DNA from: Vicinamibacteria bacterium
Lineage (GTDB): Bacteria; Acidobacteriota; Vicinamibacteria; Fen-336
Length of the DNA stretch: 64,000 nt
Direction of reading: 5' to 3'
Assembly (NCBI GenBank): GCA_025994075.1
Contig: JAMQGV010000004.1
Location: 62,001 to 126,000, forward strand
Shown: positions 1-9,924 of the stretch, piece after piece
Layout: each line of letters begins with the position of its first letter
How positions within the stretch are numbered: the first letter of the stretch is position 1
Notes under the pieces: model-generated
Seen by the model: only the letters and a program-made list of their open reading frames with translations
Databases searched by the model: none
Told to the model about the DNA's origin: nothing
Made by a program: the position numbers and the translations under genes

Positions 1-1132
1 CGGACAGCACCTCCAGCGCGAGGGCGAGGGCGGGGCGGTCGCCCGCGCTGCGCACGGCGGCGAGAGAGTCGCCGTCGGCCGCGCCACCCGCGGCCAGCAG
101 GCGCTGGCCGAACTGGAACTGGCCGAGGCGCTGCTCCGCGATCGCGTCGATTCCCGCCTGCCCGATCTCGCGCACGAGCCACGCGGCGTCGACCGGCGTC
201 GCATCAGGGCCGGGGGAGTCGCGGTCGGCGAAGGCGGCGCTCCAGAAGCCGCGCGCCGCCGGGGCCGCCACGCGCCCTGCGCCATCCACCCGCACGGCGA
301 ACAGCACGCGCGCGCCGTCGACTCGGCGCCGGGACAGCGGCGGCCGCGCCGGATCCCACCAGGCCGGCTCGGCGGCGAACGCGCCGAGCAGGGAGAGGAA
401 GCGCTCCCGCCGGCGCTCGAGGTCGGCCTCGTCGAGGCCCAGCGCCCAGCCTCGCGCTTCCGGCCCCATCGCCGCGAGCGTCGCGTACAGGTAGGCCTCG
501 CGACCGCCCGCTCGGGCGAAGAGCGCCCGCGCGAAACGGGCCGGGCGGGTGGCGCTCGCCTCCAGCCGCGCCTCCCACAGCGCGCGGGCGGCGGATCCGC
601 CGGGGACCACGACCTCGCCGTTCTCGACGACGAGCGCCGCGGCGAACGCGGCGAACGCCGGGCCCGACTCGCGCGCGAGGTCGCGCAGCGAGTCGGGGTC
701 GGCGGCGAGCGCGTCGCGGGTCGCGGGCGAGAGCCCGGCGAGGCCGTGCAGCAGCCACGCGGCGCGCGGTTCGAGCAGCAGCGTGCAGGCGAGCGTGGCG
801 GGGCGCAGGCGCAGCCCCAGCACGGCCGACCACTGCTGCGCGTCGAGCAGCGTCGGCACCGGTTCGCCGCCGCTGCCGGAGGCGGTGCACAGCGCGGCCA
901 GCCGCTGCTGGCCGGCGATCCCGCGGCCGCGTTCGCCCCACGGCACGTGCAGCCGGCGGGCGACCAGGAACGGCAGTTCGGCGGCGGGCGGGCCGGCCGG
1001 CAGGCCGATCGCCTCGGCGATCGAGGCCGCAGGAGCCGGGAGCGGGGCGCTGGGAGGCTCCGGACCGGTCGCCGTCGGGTCTGCCCCGGTCGAGAGGGCG
1101 GCCAGCGTCAGGAGGAGTGCAGGAAGTCGCAT
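1..1132 (-). CDS. Secreted protein of unknown function (3' end beyond window)
   Basis: Read on the minus strand from an ATG at 1132 and open to the window edge, so the C-terminus is missing (about 377 codons visible). The N-terminus (MRLPALLLTLAALSTGADPT) is a typical Sec signal peptide with no lipobox. The rest is rich in Ala, Arg and Leu, with a recurring theme of segments ending in short helical stretches. I recognise no domain or catalytic motif. G/C bias at third codon positions supports this frame rather than the open frames on the plus strand. It is divergent from the rhodanese gene with 31 bases between the start codons. A periplasmic or surface location is inferred from the signal peptide only. 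Confidence 0.7.
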   Translation of the reverse strand, partial: MRLPALLLTLAALSTGADPTATGPEPPSAPLPAPAASIAEAIGLPAGPPAAELPFLVARRLHVPWGERGRGIAGQQRLAALCTASGSGGEPVPTLLDAQQWSAVLGLRLRPATLACTLLLEPRAAWLLHGLAGLSPATRDALAADPDSLRDLARESGPAFAAFAAALVVENGEVVVPGGSAARALWEARLEASATRPARFARALFARAGGREAYLYATLAAMGPEARGWALGLDEADLERRRERFLSLLGAFAAEPAWWDPARPPLSRRRVDGARVLFAVRVDGAGRVAAPAARGFWSAAFADRDSPGPDATPVDAAWLVREIGQAGIDAIAEQRLGQFQFGQRLLAAGGAADGDSLAAVRSAGDRPALALALEVLS

Positions 1133-1149
1133 CACGTCGGAGGCCGGAG

Positions 1150-1155
1150 TATAAG
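1150..1155 (+). promoter_or_regulatory. -10-like element (TATAAG) before the rhodanese gene
   Basis: TATAAG lies in the 31-base divergent gap, only 8 bases before the ATG of the rhodanese gene. No good -35 box is visible at the usual distance. If used, the transcript would begin almost at the start codon (near-leaderless), which fits the lack of a ribosome binding site there. Confidence 0.35.
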
Positions 1156-1163
1156 AGCGCGCG

Positions 1164-1700
1164 ATGGTTCGACCACACCGCTTGCATTCAGCGCGATGGA
1201 TGGCGCTCGCGCTCGCCGCCTGCGGCCTCGCCGCACTCGCGTGGAACGCGCGGCCGCTGGGCCTTGCCGCGCTGCGGGCGCTGATCGCGATATCGTTCGG
1301 CGACGTGCCCGCCGTCGACACCACGACCCTGGCGGCGGAACTCGCGGGACCGCGCCCGCCCCTCCTCCTCGACGCGCGCGACGCGGAGGAGTTCGCGGTC
1401 TCGCATCTGCCCGGCGCGCTCCACGTCCCGCCCCACCGCGAGCGGGGCCTCGCGGGCGAACTGCCGCGCGAAGCCCCCGTCGTCGTCTACTGCTCGGTCG
1501 GCTGGCGCAGCGCCGGTCTCGCGCGGCGTCTGATGGCGGCGGGATTCCGTGACGTGCGCAACCTGGAGGGCAGCGCCTTCGCGTGGGCCAACGAAGGCCG
1601 CGCGCTCGCGGGCCGGCTCGGGGCGCGCGGCCAGGTCCATCCCTACGCCGCGGCGTTCGCCTGGCTGCTGGTGCCGGCCGCTCGCGGTCCCGCGTCGTGA
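1164..1700 (+). CDS. Membrane-anchored rhodanese-like domain protein
   Basis: A 178-residue protein with an N-terminal hydrophobic segment (about residues 11-27, also 34-45) followed by one rhodanese domain (about 52-155). The active-site loop is CSVGWRS with the sulfur-carrying cysteine at residue 110, and the upstream LLLDARDAEEF and HLPGALHVP motifs are the usual rhodanese landmarks. Rhodanese domains carry persulfide sulfur or act in redox signalling; the substrate cannot be told here. The stop codon overlaps the GTG of the following methyltransferase (GTGA), so the two are translationally coupled. The start lacks a clear ribosome binding site. Confidence 0.85.
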   Translation: MVRPHRLHSARWMALALAACGLAALAWNARPLGLAALRALIAISFGDVPAVDTTTLAAELAGPRPPLLLDARDAEEFAVSHLPGALHVPPHRERGLAGELPREAPVVVYCSVGWRSAGLARRLMAAGFRDVRNLEGSAFAWANEGRALAGRLGARGQVHPYAAAFAWLLVPAARGPAS

Positions 1701-2539
1701 ACTGGCGTTTGCTGGCGTTCCGCGCCGCGGCGTGGCCTGCCCGGGGCCTCCAGCGCCTGACGCGGATCGCCGAACACGTGGCCGTCGCGACGCTGACGCG
1801 CGAGCAGTTGATCGCCTCGGCCGGGCGCCACTGGGAGCACTTCAATCGGCTGCCGATCGCGCTGGGCAGCGAACTCTTCGACTGGGAGCGCAGCCTGCTC
1901 GATCCCCTGCTCGCGGGCCGCAAGCGCGTGCTGGTGGTCGGCTGTGGATCGGGCCGCGAGGTGATGGCGCTGCTCGCGCGCGGGCATCGGGTCGACGGCC
2001 TCGACATCGCGCCCCGCGCGGTCGAGCGCGCCCGCGAGCGGGTCGATGCGGCAGGCCACACCTCGCACCTCGTGGTCGCCGCCCTGGAGGACCGCCCCGC
2101 GCTGCCCGGGCCCTACGACCTGATTCTCTTCTCCTGGTACTGCTACAGCTACATCCCCGACTCCCGCTTCCGCCACCGAGCCCTGCAGGCTGCGGTTGAG
2201 TTGCTCGGGCCGGGCGGGCGGGTCGTGCTCAGCTACATGCCCGAGCGCGCCCCGACGACGAAACTGGCCCGCGTCGCGAGGCTCGTGGCATGGCTGCTCC
2301 GCAGCGGGTGGCGGCCCGAACGTGGCGACGGGCTGCTGGTTTCCGGGGAGGCCGGTCTCGTCTCCTTTCAGCACTGGTTCCGCCCCGGCGACGTCGTCGA
2401 CGAGGTGATGGCCGCCGGCCTGCATCCCGTGTCCCACGAGTTGCACGAGGTCGGCGGGTTGCTCGTCGCTGCGCGCCGTCCGGCGCAGAGTGTGAGCGGG
2501 GCCACGCCGCCGGTTGACAGTGCAGGTCTCGCCCCTTAG
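1697..2539 (+). CDS. Class I SAM-dependent methyltransferase
   Basis: A 280-residue protein. Motif I for S-adenosylmethionine binding is seen as VLVVGCGSGREV (about residues 78-89), followed by the acidic end of strand 2 in VDGLDIAPRAV and by DLILFSWYCYSYI (motif IV region). The N-terminal hydrophobic helix resembles a membrane-associated head. The GTG start at 1697 overlaps the rhodanese stop by four bases; longer in-frame starts would lie inside the rhodanese gene and give Arg-rich shadow sequence. The methyl acceptor is unknown. Pairing with a rhodanese suggests, without proof, sulfur, thiol or metalloid methylation. Confidence 0.8.
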   Translation: MNWRLLAFRAAAWPARGLQRLTRIAEHVAVATLTREQLIASAGRHWEHFNRLPIALGSELFDWERSLLDPLLAGRKRVLVVGCGSGREVMALLARGHRVDGLDIAPRAVERARERVDAAGHTSHLVVAALEDRPALPGPYDLILFSWYCYSYIPDSRFRHRALQAAVELLGPGGRVVLSYMPERAPTTKLARVARLVAWLLRSGWRPERGDGLLVSGEAGLVSFQHWFRPGDVVDEVMAAGLHPVSHELHEVGGLLVAARRPAQSVSGATPPVDSAGLAP

Positions 2540-2542
2540 CCT
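2514..2542 (+). promoter_or_regulatory. Sigma-70-type promoter for the Ser/Thr kinase gene
   Basis: TTGACA at 2514-2519, a 17-base spacer, then TAGCCT at 2537-2542. The -35 box is a perfect match and the spacing is ideal; the -10 box is weaker. It sits across the end of the methyltransferase gene and would start transcription near 2549, upstream of an AGGAGA ribosome binding site (2563-2568) and the GTG start at 2572. Confidence 0.6.
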
Positions 2543-2571
2543 CGCCGAATTCGGTCCCCGACAGGAGACTC

Positions 2572-4245
<1,674 letters not shown>

Positions 4246-4307
4246 GTCCCGCCCGGACCCTTTTCCCGGTCGTTCGACGTTCCACCGGTTGCGGAGGTTG
4301 CTGCGCC

Positions 4308-5636
4308 ATGAGATCGCGTGCGTTCGTTCTGTCGTGCCTGCTGGCCGCGCTGCCGGCGCAGTCCCAGGAAGCTTCCAGCGGACTGTCGGGCCTGCTGCTG
4401 CGGTTCTTCTCGCCCAGCAACCCCGTGGTGCTGGCCGGCAATCCCAACCCGGCGTTCAGCCATGCCGCCCACTTCGTGTCGCAGCCCGCGGCGCAGGCGA
4501 CGCTGAACCAGTTGAACCGCGGGATCGCCCAGCAGCTCTCGACCTTCCCGCTGGGCTCGTCTTCCGCCGGCTTCACCTACACGTTCGACGCCGGCGTGGG
4601 CGTCTTCCAGCGCAACACGGAGACGTTCGGCCCGGTCTTCGCCGAGCGGCCGCTGACTGCGGGCAAGGGCAAGTTCAGCTTCGGCGTGAACTACCTGAAC
4701 GCGACCTACGACGAGTTCGAGGGCCGCGACCTGCGCGACGGCAGCGGCATCCAGCTTTACCTGATCCACCAGGACACCGACAACGGCGGCAGCAACCTGG
4801 CGCCGTGGTTCGAGGGCGACATCATCCGCGCCGACCTGCGGCTCGACCTCGAGAACCAGACCTCCGTCGTCTACGCGAACTACGGCGTCACCGACCGCTT
4901 CGACGTCGGCGTGGCGCTGCCCTTCGTGCGGGTGCGGCTGAACGCCTCGATCGACACCGAGATCGAGCGGCTGTCGACCAGCGTGGACCCGTTCGTGATC
5001 CACCAGTTCGAGGACGGCGGGGTCCGCCGCACGTACACCGAGCGCGGCAGCGCCGAGGGACTCGGCGACCTGGTCGTGCGCGCGAAGTACAACCTGTTCG
5101 CGAAGGCGTCCTCGAGCATGGCGCTGGCCGCCGACCTGCGGCTGCCGACGGGTGACGAGCAGGACCTGCTCGGCTCGGGCGTGACGCAGGCCAAGGTCTA
5201 CGCGATCCTCGCCGGCGGCACGGGGCGCTTCTCGCCGCGGGCCAGCGTCGGCTACACCTTCTCCAGCGGCAGCGGCCCGGTGATCGGCGAGTTGCCCAAC
5301 GAATTCAACTACACGGCGGGCTTCGACCTGGCGCCGCACTCGCGGGTGACGATCACGGCGGACGTGCTGGGCCGCCTGCAGTTCGACGCCGAGCGGCTGG
5401 TGCTTCAGGACGAGACCTTCAACTTCGTGCTGCGCACCGACCCCACGGTCCGCTCCACCACCCGCCGGACGCCGGCCACGGCGTTCTCGAACGCCAACCT
5501 GCTGCTCGGCTCGGCCGGCATCAAGATCAATCCGTTCGGCCGCCTGCTGCTGGTCGGCAACCTGCTGTTCGGCCTCGGTGACGACGGCCTGCAGGACAAG
5601 GTGACCCCGGTCTTCGGGCTCGACTACACCTTCTAG
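4308..5636 (+). CDS. Outer-membrane beta-barrel protein, phenol-degradation MetA-like
   Basis: A 442-residue protein with a signal peptide (MRSRAFVLSCLLAALPAQSQ, cleavage after AQS likely). The mature part alternates short amphipathic strands with Gly/Asp/Asn turns and ends in LDYTF, an aromatic C-terminal residue as in outer-membrane barrels. The pattern VYANYGVTDRFDVGVALPF followed by GLGDLVVRAKYNLF and LAADLRLPTGDE is typical of the transporter-like MetA family (Phenol_MetA_deg). The start is the ATG at 4308 behind GGAGG; the frame is open far upstream, but that part is the shadow of the kinase gene. The function is unknown beyond a likely channel or transporter in the outer membrane. Confidence 0.8.
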   Translation: MRSRAFVLSCLLAALPAQSQEASSGLSGLLLRFFSPSNPVVLAGNPNPAFSHAAHFVSQPAAQATLNQLNRGIAQQLSTFPLGSSSAGFTYTFDAGVGVFQRNTETFGPVFAERPLTAGKGKFSFGVNYLNATYDEFEGRDLRDGSGIQLYLIHQDTDNGGSNLAPWFEGDIIRADLRLDLENQTSVVYANYGVTDRFDVGVALPFVRVRLNASIDTEIERLSTSVDPFVIHQFEDGGVRRTYTERGSAEGLGDLVVRAKYNLFAKASSSMALAADLRLPTGDEQDLLGSGVTQAKVYAILAGGTGRFSPRASVGYTFSSGSGPVIGELPNEFNYTAGFDLAPHSRVTITADVLGRLQFDAERLVLQDETFNFVLRTDPTVRSTTRRTPATAFSNANLLLGSAGIKINPFGRLLLVGNLLFGLGDDGLQDKVTPVFGLDYTF

Positions 5637-5646
5637 TCGCGACTCT

Positions 5647-5680
5647 GACCGCACGCTCCCGGCGCCGGGGGCGTGCGGTC
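5647..5680. terminator. Bidirectional hairpin terminator between convergent genes
   Basis: A perfect 10-base stem, GACCGCACGC paired with GCGTGCGGTC, encloses a second GC-rich hairpin. It lies between the barrel-protein stop (5636) and the end of the convergent kinase gene (5686). There is no U tract, so its strength as an intrinsic terminator is uncertain. Confidence 0.55.
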
Positions 5681-5685
5681 CCGGC

Positions 5686-7902
5686 CTACTGGCCGATCGA
5701 CTCGATCTTCCAGGCCCCGCCCTGCTGGGACAGCGTGAAGTTCTGGGTCACCTTCGGAGTCTCGCGCCCGTTGACGTTGTCCTGGCGCTGGACGCGGACG
5801 ACGATCCGCCCGCCGTCCATCACCATCGACTCCACGTGCATCCCGACCTTCCAGCTCTTGATCGCCTTGAACGAGGCGGCGAGCCGTTTCTCCTCGTCGG
5901 CGGTGAGGTTCGGCTTCACGGCGCGGAAGCCGTCGAGGCTCTTGCCCTCCAGGGCCGCGGTGTAGTCGGCCAGCAGCGCGCGCACCGCACCCTCGTGGGG
6001 ATTGACGGGGTTGACCGCGACCGGGGCCGCGGCGGCGCTCGCCGGAGCGCTGGCGGCCGTCGCCGGGGGAGCGCTCGGAGGCGGGGCCGCGGGGCGCGCG
6101 ACCGCGACCGTGGTCGGCGGCGCGACGGGGCGCGTGGTGGCCGCGGCCTGGGCCTGGCGCTGGCTGGCTGCTGCTGCTGCCGCTGCCTGGGCCTGCCGCT
6201 CCTTCTCCGCCCCCGCGTCCGCGGCGCGGCGGGCGCGGTCGAAGCCGTCGCGGGCCTCGAGGAACTTCTGCGCGGCCACCGCGTACTCGCGCGACGCGAA
6301 CAGCGCCTCGGCTTCCTTGACGAGCGCCGCCGCGCGCGTGTGTGCGTCCTGCGAGGAGGCGCCGCGGGCCGCGGTCCGCGACTCGCCCATCGCCTCGCGG
6401 GCGTCCGCCGCCTGGTCGCGGAAGTACTCGTTGAGCTTCGAGGTCAGCTCTGCGGCCACGGGATGGCGCGGGTCGAGCGCGAGCACGCGCCCGAGCGCGG
6501 CCGAGGCCGCCGCCGTGTCGCCGCGGCCGAACGCGGACCGGGCCTCGCTCGCGGCGGCGTCGAGCGCCGCGAGCTGCTGCCGCGCCTGGTCGCGGAGGTG
6601 CTGCGCCTCCGCGTTCCCGGCGTCCACCTTCAGCGCCGCATCGGCGGCCCGCTGCGCCGCCTCGTAGTCCTTGTCGGCGAGGCTCAGGCGCGCCAGGTCG
6701 AGCTGGCTCGCGACCAGGCTCTCCTTGAGGATGCCGACCTGCTCGCGCGCGAGCTCGGCCGGGGCCATCGTCGCCGACGGGGCCCCCGCGGGCCGGCTCA
6801 GCAGCCAGGCCGCGGCGCCGCCGCCGACCACCAGAACGCCGGCGGCGACCAGCGGCAGCGCGGATCGTCCCGCCCCCGCCTGGGTGCGGTCCTGACCCGA
6901 GAGGGTCGCGGCGGGGCGGCCGGCGGCCGGCCGCGGGCGCCGCGACACGTCGAGCGCCGTGTTGCCGGCGACGGTGCGGCCCGCGCGCAGCGAGGCCGGC
7001 GCGTGATCCAGCGAGGCGACGGTCGGCGCGTCGAGCCCGGAGAGGGTCGCCTCGGCGCCCAGCGCGCCCGAGGCCAGCTCGCCGCTCTCCATCCGCTCGC
7101 GCACCCCGCGAACGGCCTCGAGCATTTCCCTCGCGTCGGGATAGCGCGCGGCGGGGTCCTTCGCGAGCGCCCGCCCGACGATCGCGATCAGTTCCGCAGG
7201 CAGCCCGGGCACCACCCGGGCCAGCGGCTCGGGCCGGGCGTCGAGCACCTTGTTGAGGATGGCGGTCATGCTGTCGCCCGAGAACGCCTTGCGGCCCGCC
7301 AGCAGCTCGTAGAAGAGGGCGCCGCACGAGAACACGTCGGAGCGGGCGTCCGCCTTCCGGCCCTGGACCTGCTCCGGGGCCATGTAGTTCGGCGTGCCCA
7401 TCACCATGCCCTGGTGGGTCATCTCCGAGGTCTCGATGCGGGCGAGCCCGAAGTCCATGATCTTGACGCGGCCGTTGGGGAGGACGTGGACGTTGGCCGG
7501 CTTGACGTCCCGGTGCACGATGCCCTGGGCGTGGGCGAAGGCCAGTCCGTCGGCGATCTGCTCCATCACCAGCACCCGGTCCCACAGCTCGGGCAGCGCG
7601 CGCTGGGCGATGACCTCCTTGAGGTCGCTGCCCTCGAGCAGCTCCATCGCCATGTACAGCTTGCCCTGGTCCTGTCCGAAGTCGAAGACGGTGATGATGT
7701 TGGCGTGGTTGAGGCGGGCCGCCGACTGGGCCTCGCGCTGGAAACGCTGGATCAGCTCGGGGTCGGACTCGAGGCTCGCCGACATCACCTTGACGGCGAC
7801 GAAGCGGTTGAGGATGGGGTCGCGGGCCTTCCAGACCTCGCCCATCGCGCCGGCCCCGAGGCGTGCGACGATCTCGTACTTGCCGAGCTTCGTGAGCTCC
7901 AT
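5686..7902 (-). CDS. PknB-type serine/threonine protein kinase with NTF2-like C-terminal domain
   Basis: A 738-residue protein. The kinase domain (about residues 9-270) has glycine loop LGAGAMGEV, Lys38, HRD with Asp132, DFG at 150-152 and GTPNYMAPEQ, all intact and in register with the paralogue at 2572-4245. Then come a linker, one membrane helix (LPLVAAGVLVVGGGAAAWLL), a TPR-like and coiled Ala-rich region with AREMLE- and ADKDYEAAQRA-type helices, and a final domain of about 100 residues (from NPHEGAVRALLADY to the end) that resembles SnoaL/NTF2-like folds. The ATG at 7902 has GAGGCGGG upstream. It is divergent from an ABC exporter with only 16 bases between start codons. Targets are unknown. 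Confidence 0.92.
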   Translation of the reverse strand: MELTKLGKYEIVARLGAGAMGEVWKARDPILNRFVAVKVMSASLESDPELIQRFQREAQSAARLNHANIITVFDFGQDQGKLYMAMELLEGSDLKEVIAQRALPELWDRVLVMEQIADGLAFAHAQGIVHRDVKPANVHVLPNGRVKIMDFGLARIETSEMTHQGMVMGTPNYMAPEQVQGRKADARSDVFSCGALFYELLAGRKAFSGDSMTAILNKVLDARPEPLARVVPGLPAELIAIVGRALAKDPAARYPDAREMLEAVRGVRERMESGELASGALGAEATLSGLDAPTVASLDHAPASLRAGRTVAGNTALDVSRRPRPAAGRPAATLSGQDRTQAGAGRSALPLVAAGVLVVGGGAAAWLLSRPAGAPSATMAPAELAREQVGILKESLVASQLDLARLSLADKDYEAAQRAADAALKVDAGNAEAQHLRDQARQQLAALDAAASEARSAFGRGDTAAASAALGRVLALDPRHPVAAELTSKLNEYFRDQAADAREAMGESRTAARGASSQDAHTRAAALVKEAEALFASREYAVAAQKFLEARDGFDRARRAADAGAEKERQAQAAAAAAASQRQAQAAATTRPVAPPTTVAVARPAAPPPSAPPATAASAPASAAAAPVAVNPVNPHEGAVRALLADYTAALEGKSLDGFRAVKPNLTADEEKRLAASFKAIKSWKVGMHVESMVMDGGRIVVRVQRQDNVNGRETPKVTQNFTLSQQGGAWKIESIGQ

Positions 7903-7918
7903 CCCGCCTCTTCTGAAA

Positions 7919-9658
7919 ATGAATCCGACGATCATAGCACCTGCCCTCCGCGCACTCGTTCCGCTGTGGCCGTTCCTGCGCCCGCAGGCGTTCCGAGTGC
8001 TCGGCGGCGAGGCAGCAGGGCTCGCTGCGGCGCTGGTGGACGCGGCGCTCGTCGTCCTGCTCGCGCGATTCCTCGAGGGGGCCGGTGGCCGCGGTCCGGC
8101 GGAGTACGTGGCGGCCGTGGCCCTCGTGGTGCTGCGCGCGTTGCTGTCCCACGCCCAGACGGCGTGGCTGGGCGAAGCGACGGCCCGGGTGCGCGCGGCG
8201 CTGACGTCGGCGCTGCACCAGCGGCTGCTCCGCGTGCCCCTCGCGCACCTGCGCGCCACCGGGTCGGGCGACCTGCTGGCGCGCGTGTTCCATGACGTGC
8301 CGCTGGCCGCCGGCTTCGCGCTCCACGTCGTGCCGCAGGCGGTCCTCCAGGTGTGCCGCGCAGGCGTGCTGCTCGCGGCCGGTGCCTGGTTCGACCCCAC
8401 CACCGCGGGGCTCGTCCTGCTCGCCGCGCTCCCGCTGCTGCTGCTGGCACGGGGGCTGGGTCGCCGCACGGCCTGGCTGCACGGCGACCTCGCCCAGCGC
8501 CACGGCGCGCTGTTCGCGGCAGCCGAAGACGCGCTCGCCGCGCCCGAGGCCCTGCGCGCGTTCCGGGCAGCAGGCGCTGAGCAACGCCGGTTCGACCGGC
8601 TCGCGCAGGACATGGCCGAGCTCGAAGGCCGCGCGGCGCGGATGGCTGCGGCGTCCGAGCCAGCGGCCGCCGTGGTCGGCACCCTGCTGCTGCTGGCGTT
8701 GATCGCCCGCGGTCACGCGCTCGTCGCGGCCGGGGCACAGACGTTCGGCGCGCTGGCGGCCGCACTCGCCGCGGGAGCCGCCGCGCTGCTCTCGCTGCGC
8801 GGTCTCGTCGGGCTGCACTCCCACGCCCAGCAGGGCCGGGTCGCCGCCGGCCGGGTCGCCGACCTGATGGCCGCTGAACTCGAGCCCGCTGGCGACGCGG
8901 GGAGCGAAGAGGCGCCGGCTTTCGCGCGCACGATCGCGTTCGAGGCCGTCACCTTCGAGTACCCCGGCCGCCCCCTCGCGCTGTCGCAGGTCGACCTCGT
9001 CCTGCACCGGGGCGAGCGGCTGGCGCTCGTCGGCGAGACAGGCGGTGGCAAGACGACTCTGCTCCGGCTGCTGCTGCGGCTCGAGTCGCCCACGGCCGGT
9101 CGCCTGACGCTCGACGGCGCCGATGCGGCCGCCGTGCCGATCGGCGCATGGCGCGCGTTGTTCGGTTTCGTGCCACAGGACGCGCAACTGCTGTCGCGCT
9201 CGATCGAAGCCAACCTGCGGCTCGGCCGCGATGCGGCTGCGCCTTCGGAGGTCGAGGCCGCCGTGGAGGCGGCCGGGCTGGGCAGACTGCTGGCGCGGCT
9301 GCCCGCGGGCCTCGCCACCGAGATCGGCGCGGCGGGCAAGCAGCTCTCCGGGGGCGAACGCCTGGAACTCGCGCTCGCCCGCGCCCTGCTCGGCGCCCCG
9401 GCCGTGCTGGTGCTCGACGAGGTGACCGCGAGCCTCGACTCGCTCAGCGAACGGCGCGCGCTCGACGCGATCCGGCGTGCGTCGGAGGGGCGGACCCTGC
9501 TGCTCGTGACCCATCGACTCTCCACCGCGCGCCTCGCCGATCGGGTCGCGGTGCTCGAGGGCGGGCGCATCGTGGAGTGCGGTCGCTTCGAGGAACTGGT
9601 TGCCCGCGACGGTGCCCTGCGTCGCATCTGGGAGGCCCAGGGCCGGCCCGGCGCCTGA
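7919..9658 (+). CDS. ABC-type exporter, fused permease and ATPase
   Basis: A 579-residue half-transporter. An N-terminal six-helix membrane domain (about 1-300) is followed by an ATPase domain: Walker A GETGGGKTT, signature LSGGE, Walker B VLVLDEVTASLDS and H-loop LLLVTHRLST. These are all the parts needed for an active MsbA/LapB-like exporter that would work as a homodimer, or as a heterodimer with an unlinked partner. The ATG at 7919 is chosen because sequence upstream lies antisense inside the kinase gene; no ribosome binding site is visible, so the start may be leaderless or slightly downstream. The substrate is unknown. Control by the divergent kinase is only a contextual guess. Confidence 0.88.
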   Translation: MNPTIIAPALRALVPLWPFLRPQAFRVLGGEAAGLAAALVDAALVVLLARFLEGAGGRGPAEYVAAVALVVLRALLSHAQTAWLGEATARVRAALTSALHQRLLRVPLAHLRATGSGDLLARVFHDVPLAAGFALHVVPQAVLQVCRAGVLLAAGAWFDPTTAGLVLLAALPLLLLARGLGRRTAWLHGDLAQRHGALFAAAEDALAAPEALRAFRAAGAEQRRFDRLAQDMAELEGRAARMAAASEPAAAVVGTLLLLALIARGHALVAAGAQTFGALAAALAAGAAALLSLRGLVGLHSHAQQGRVAAGRVADLMAAELEPAGDAGSEEAPAFARTIAFEAVTFEYPGRPLALSQVDLVLHRGERLALVGETGGGKTTLLRLLLRLESPTAGRLTLDGADAAAVPIGAWRALFGFVPQDAQLLSRSIEANLRLGRDAAAPSEVEAAVEAAGLGRLLARLPAGLATEIGAAGKQLSGGERLELALARALLGAPAVLVLDEVTASLDSLSERRALDAIRRASEGRTLLLVTHRLSTARLADRVAVLEGGRIVECGRFEELVARDGALRRIWEAQGRPGA

Positions 9659-9675
9659 CAGGCGAAGCGGCGCTC

Positions 9676-9691
9676 TGGCGCGCCGCTTGCA
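9676..9691 (+). promoter_or_regulatory. Sigma-54 (RpoN) promoter of the hydrogenase operon
   Basis: TGGCGCGCCGCTTGCA: the invariant GG (9677-9678) and GC (9689-9690) are exactly 10 bases apart and the -12 half is a perfect TTGCA. It points toward hoxF, predicts a start near 9702 and a leader of about 220 bases. Known Hox-type hydrogenases in Cupriavidus are also transcribed by sigma-54. An NtrC-family activator is encoded at 51854-53260. The leader itself (9702-9924) has GC-rich inverted repeats (for example around 9715-9755) but no recognised riboswitch. Confidence 0.65.
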
Positions 9692-9924
9692 GGTTCTTGA
9701 GGCCAGAAACCCCCGGGTGGGGGACAGTCCGACAGCGCCGCCGGGTGGCGGCGCCAGGTCGCCCCCGCCCGCAGCGCAGCGAAGGCGCTGATCGCCATGA
9801 TCCTCCTCTCGAGCTCGCACGGTCGCCTCCGCAACGTCGGAAAACGCGGCGATCGTCGTGCGGCTCGCCCGGCGCCGTTGCGCGCCGCGCGCGGGATGCG
9901 GATGCAAACGTTGCGAGGTCGCCC

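Noticed and set aside
8713-9798. A minus-strand open frame starting at an ATG at 9798 behind a perfect AGGAGG
   Set aside because: The frame runs antisense through the ABC exporter, its residues are Arg- and Ser-rich with shadow-type codon use, and no protein family is seen. The AGGAGG in the hox leader is kept in mind only as a curiosity.
9702-9924. Possible riboswitch or small RNA in the hox leader
   Set aside because: GC-rich inverted repeats are present, but no conserved core of a known riboswitch (for example nickel, Moco or cobalamin classes) could be recognised by eye.
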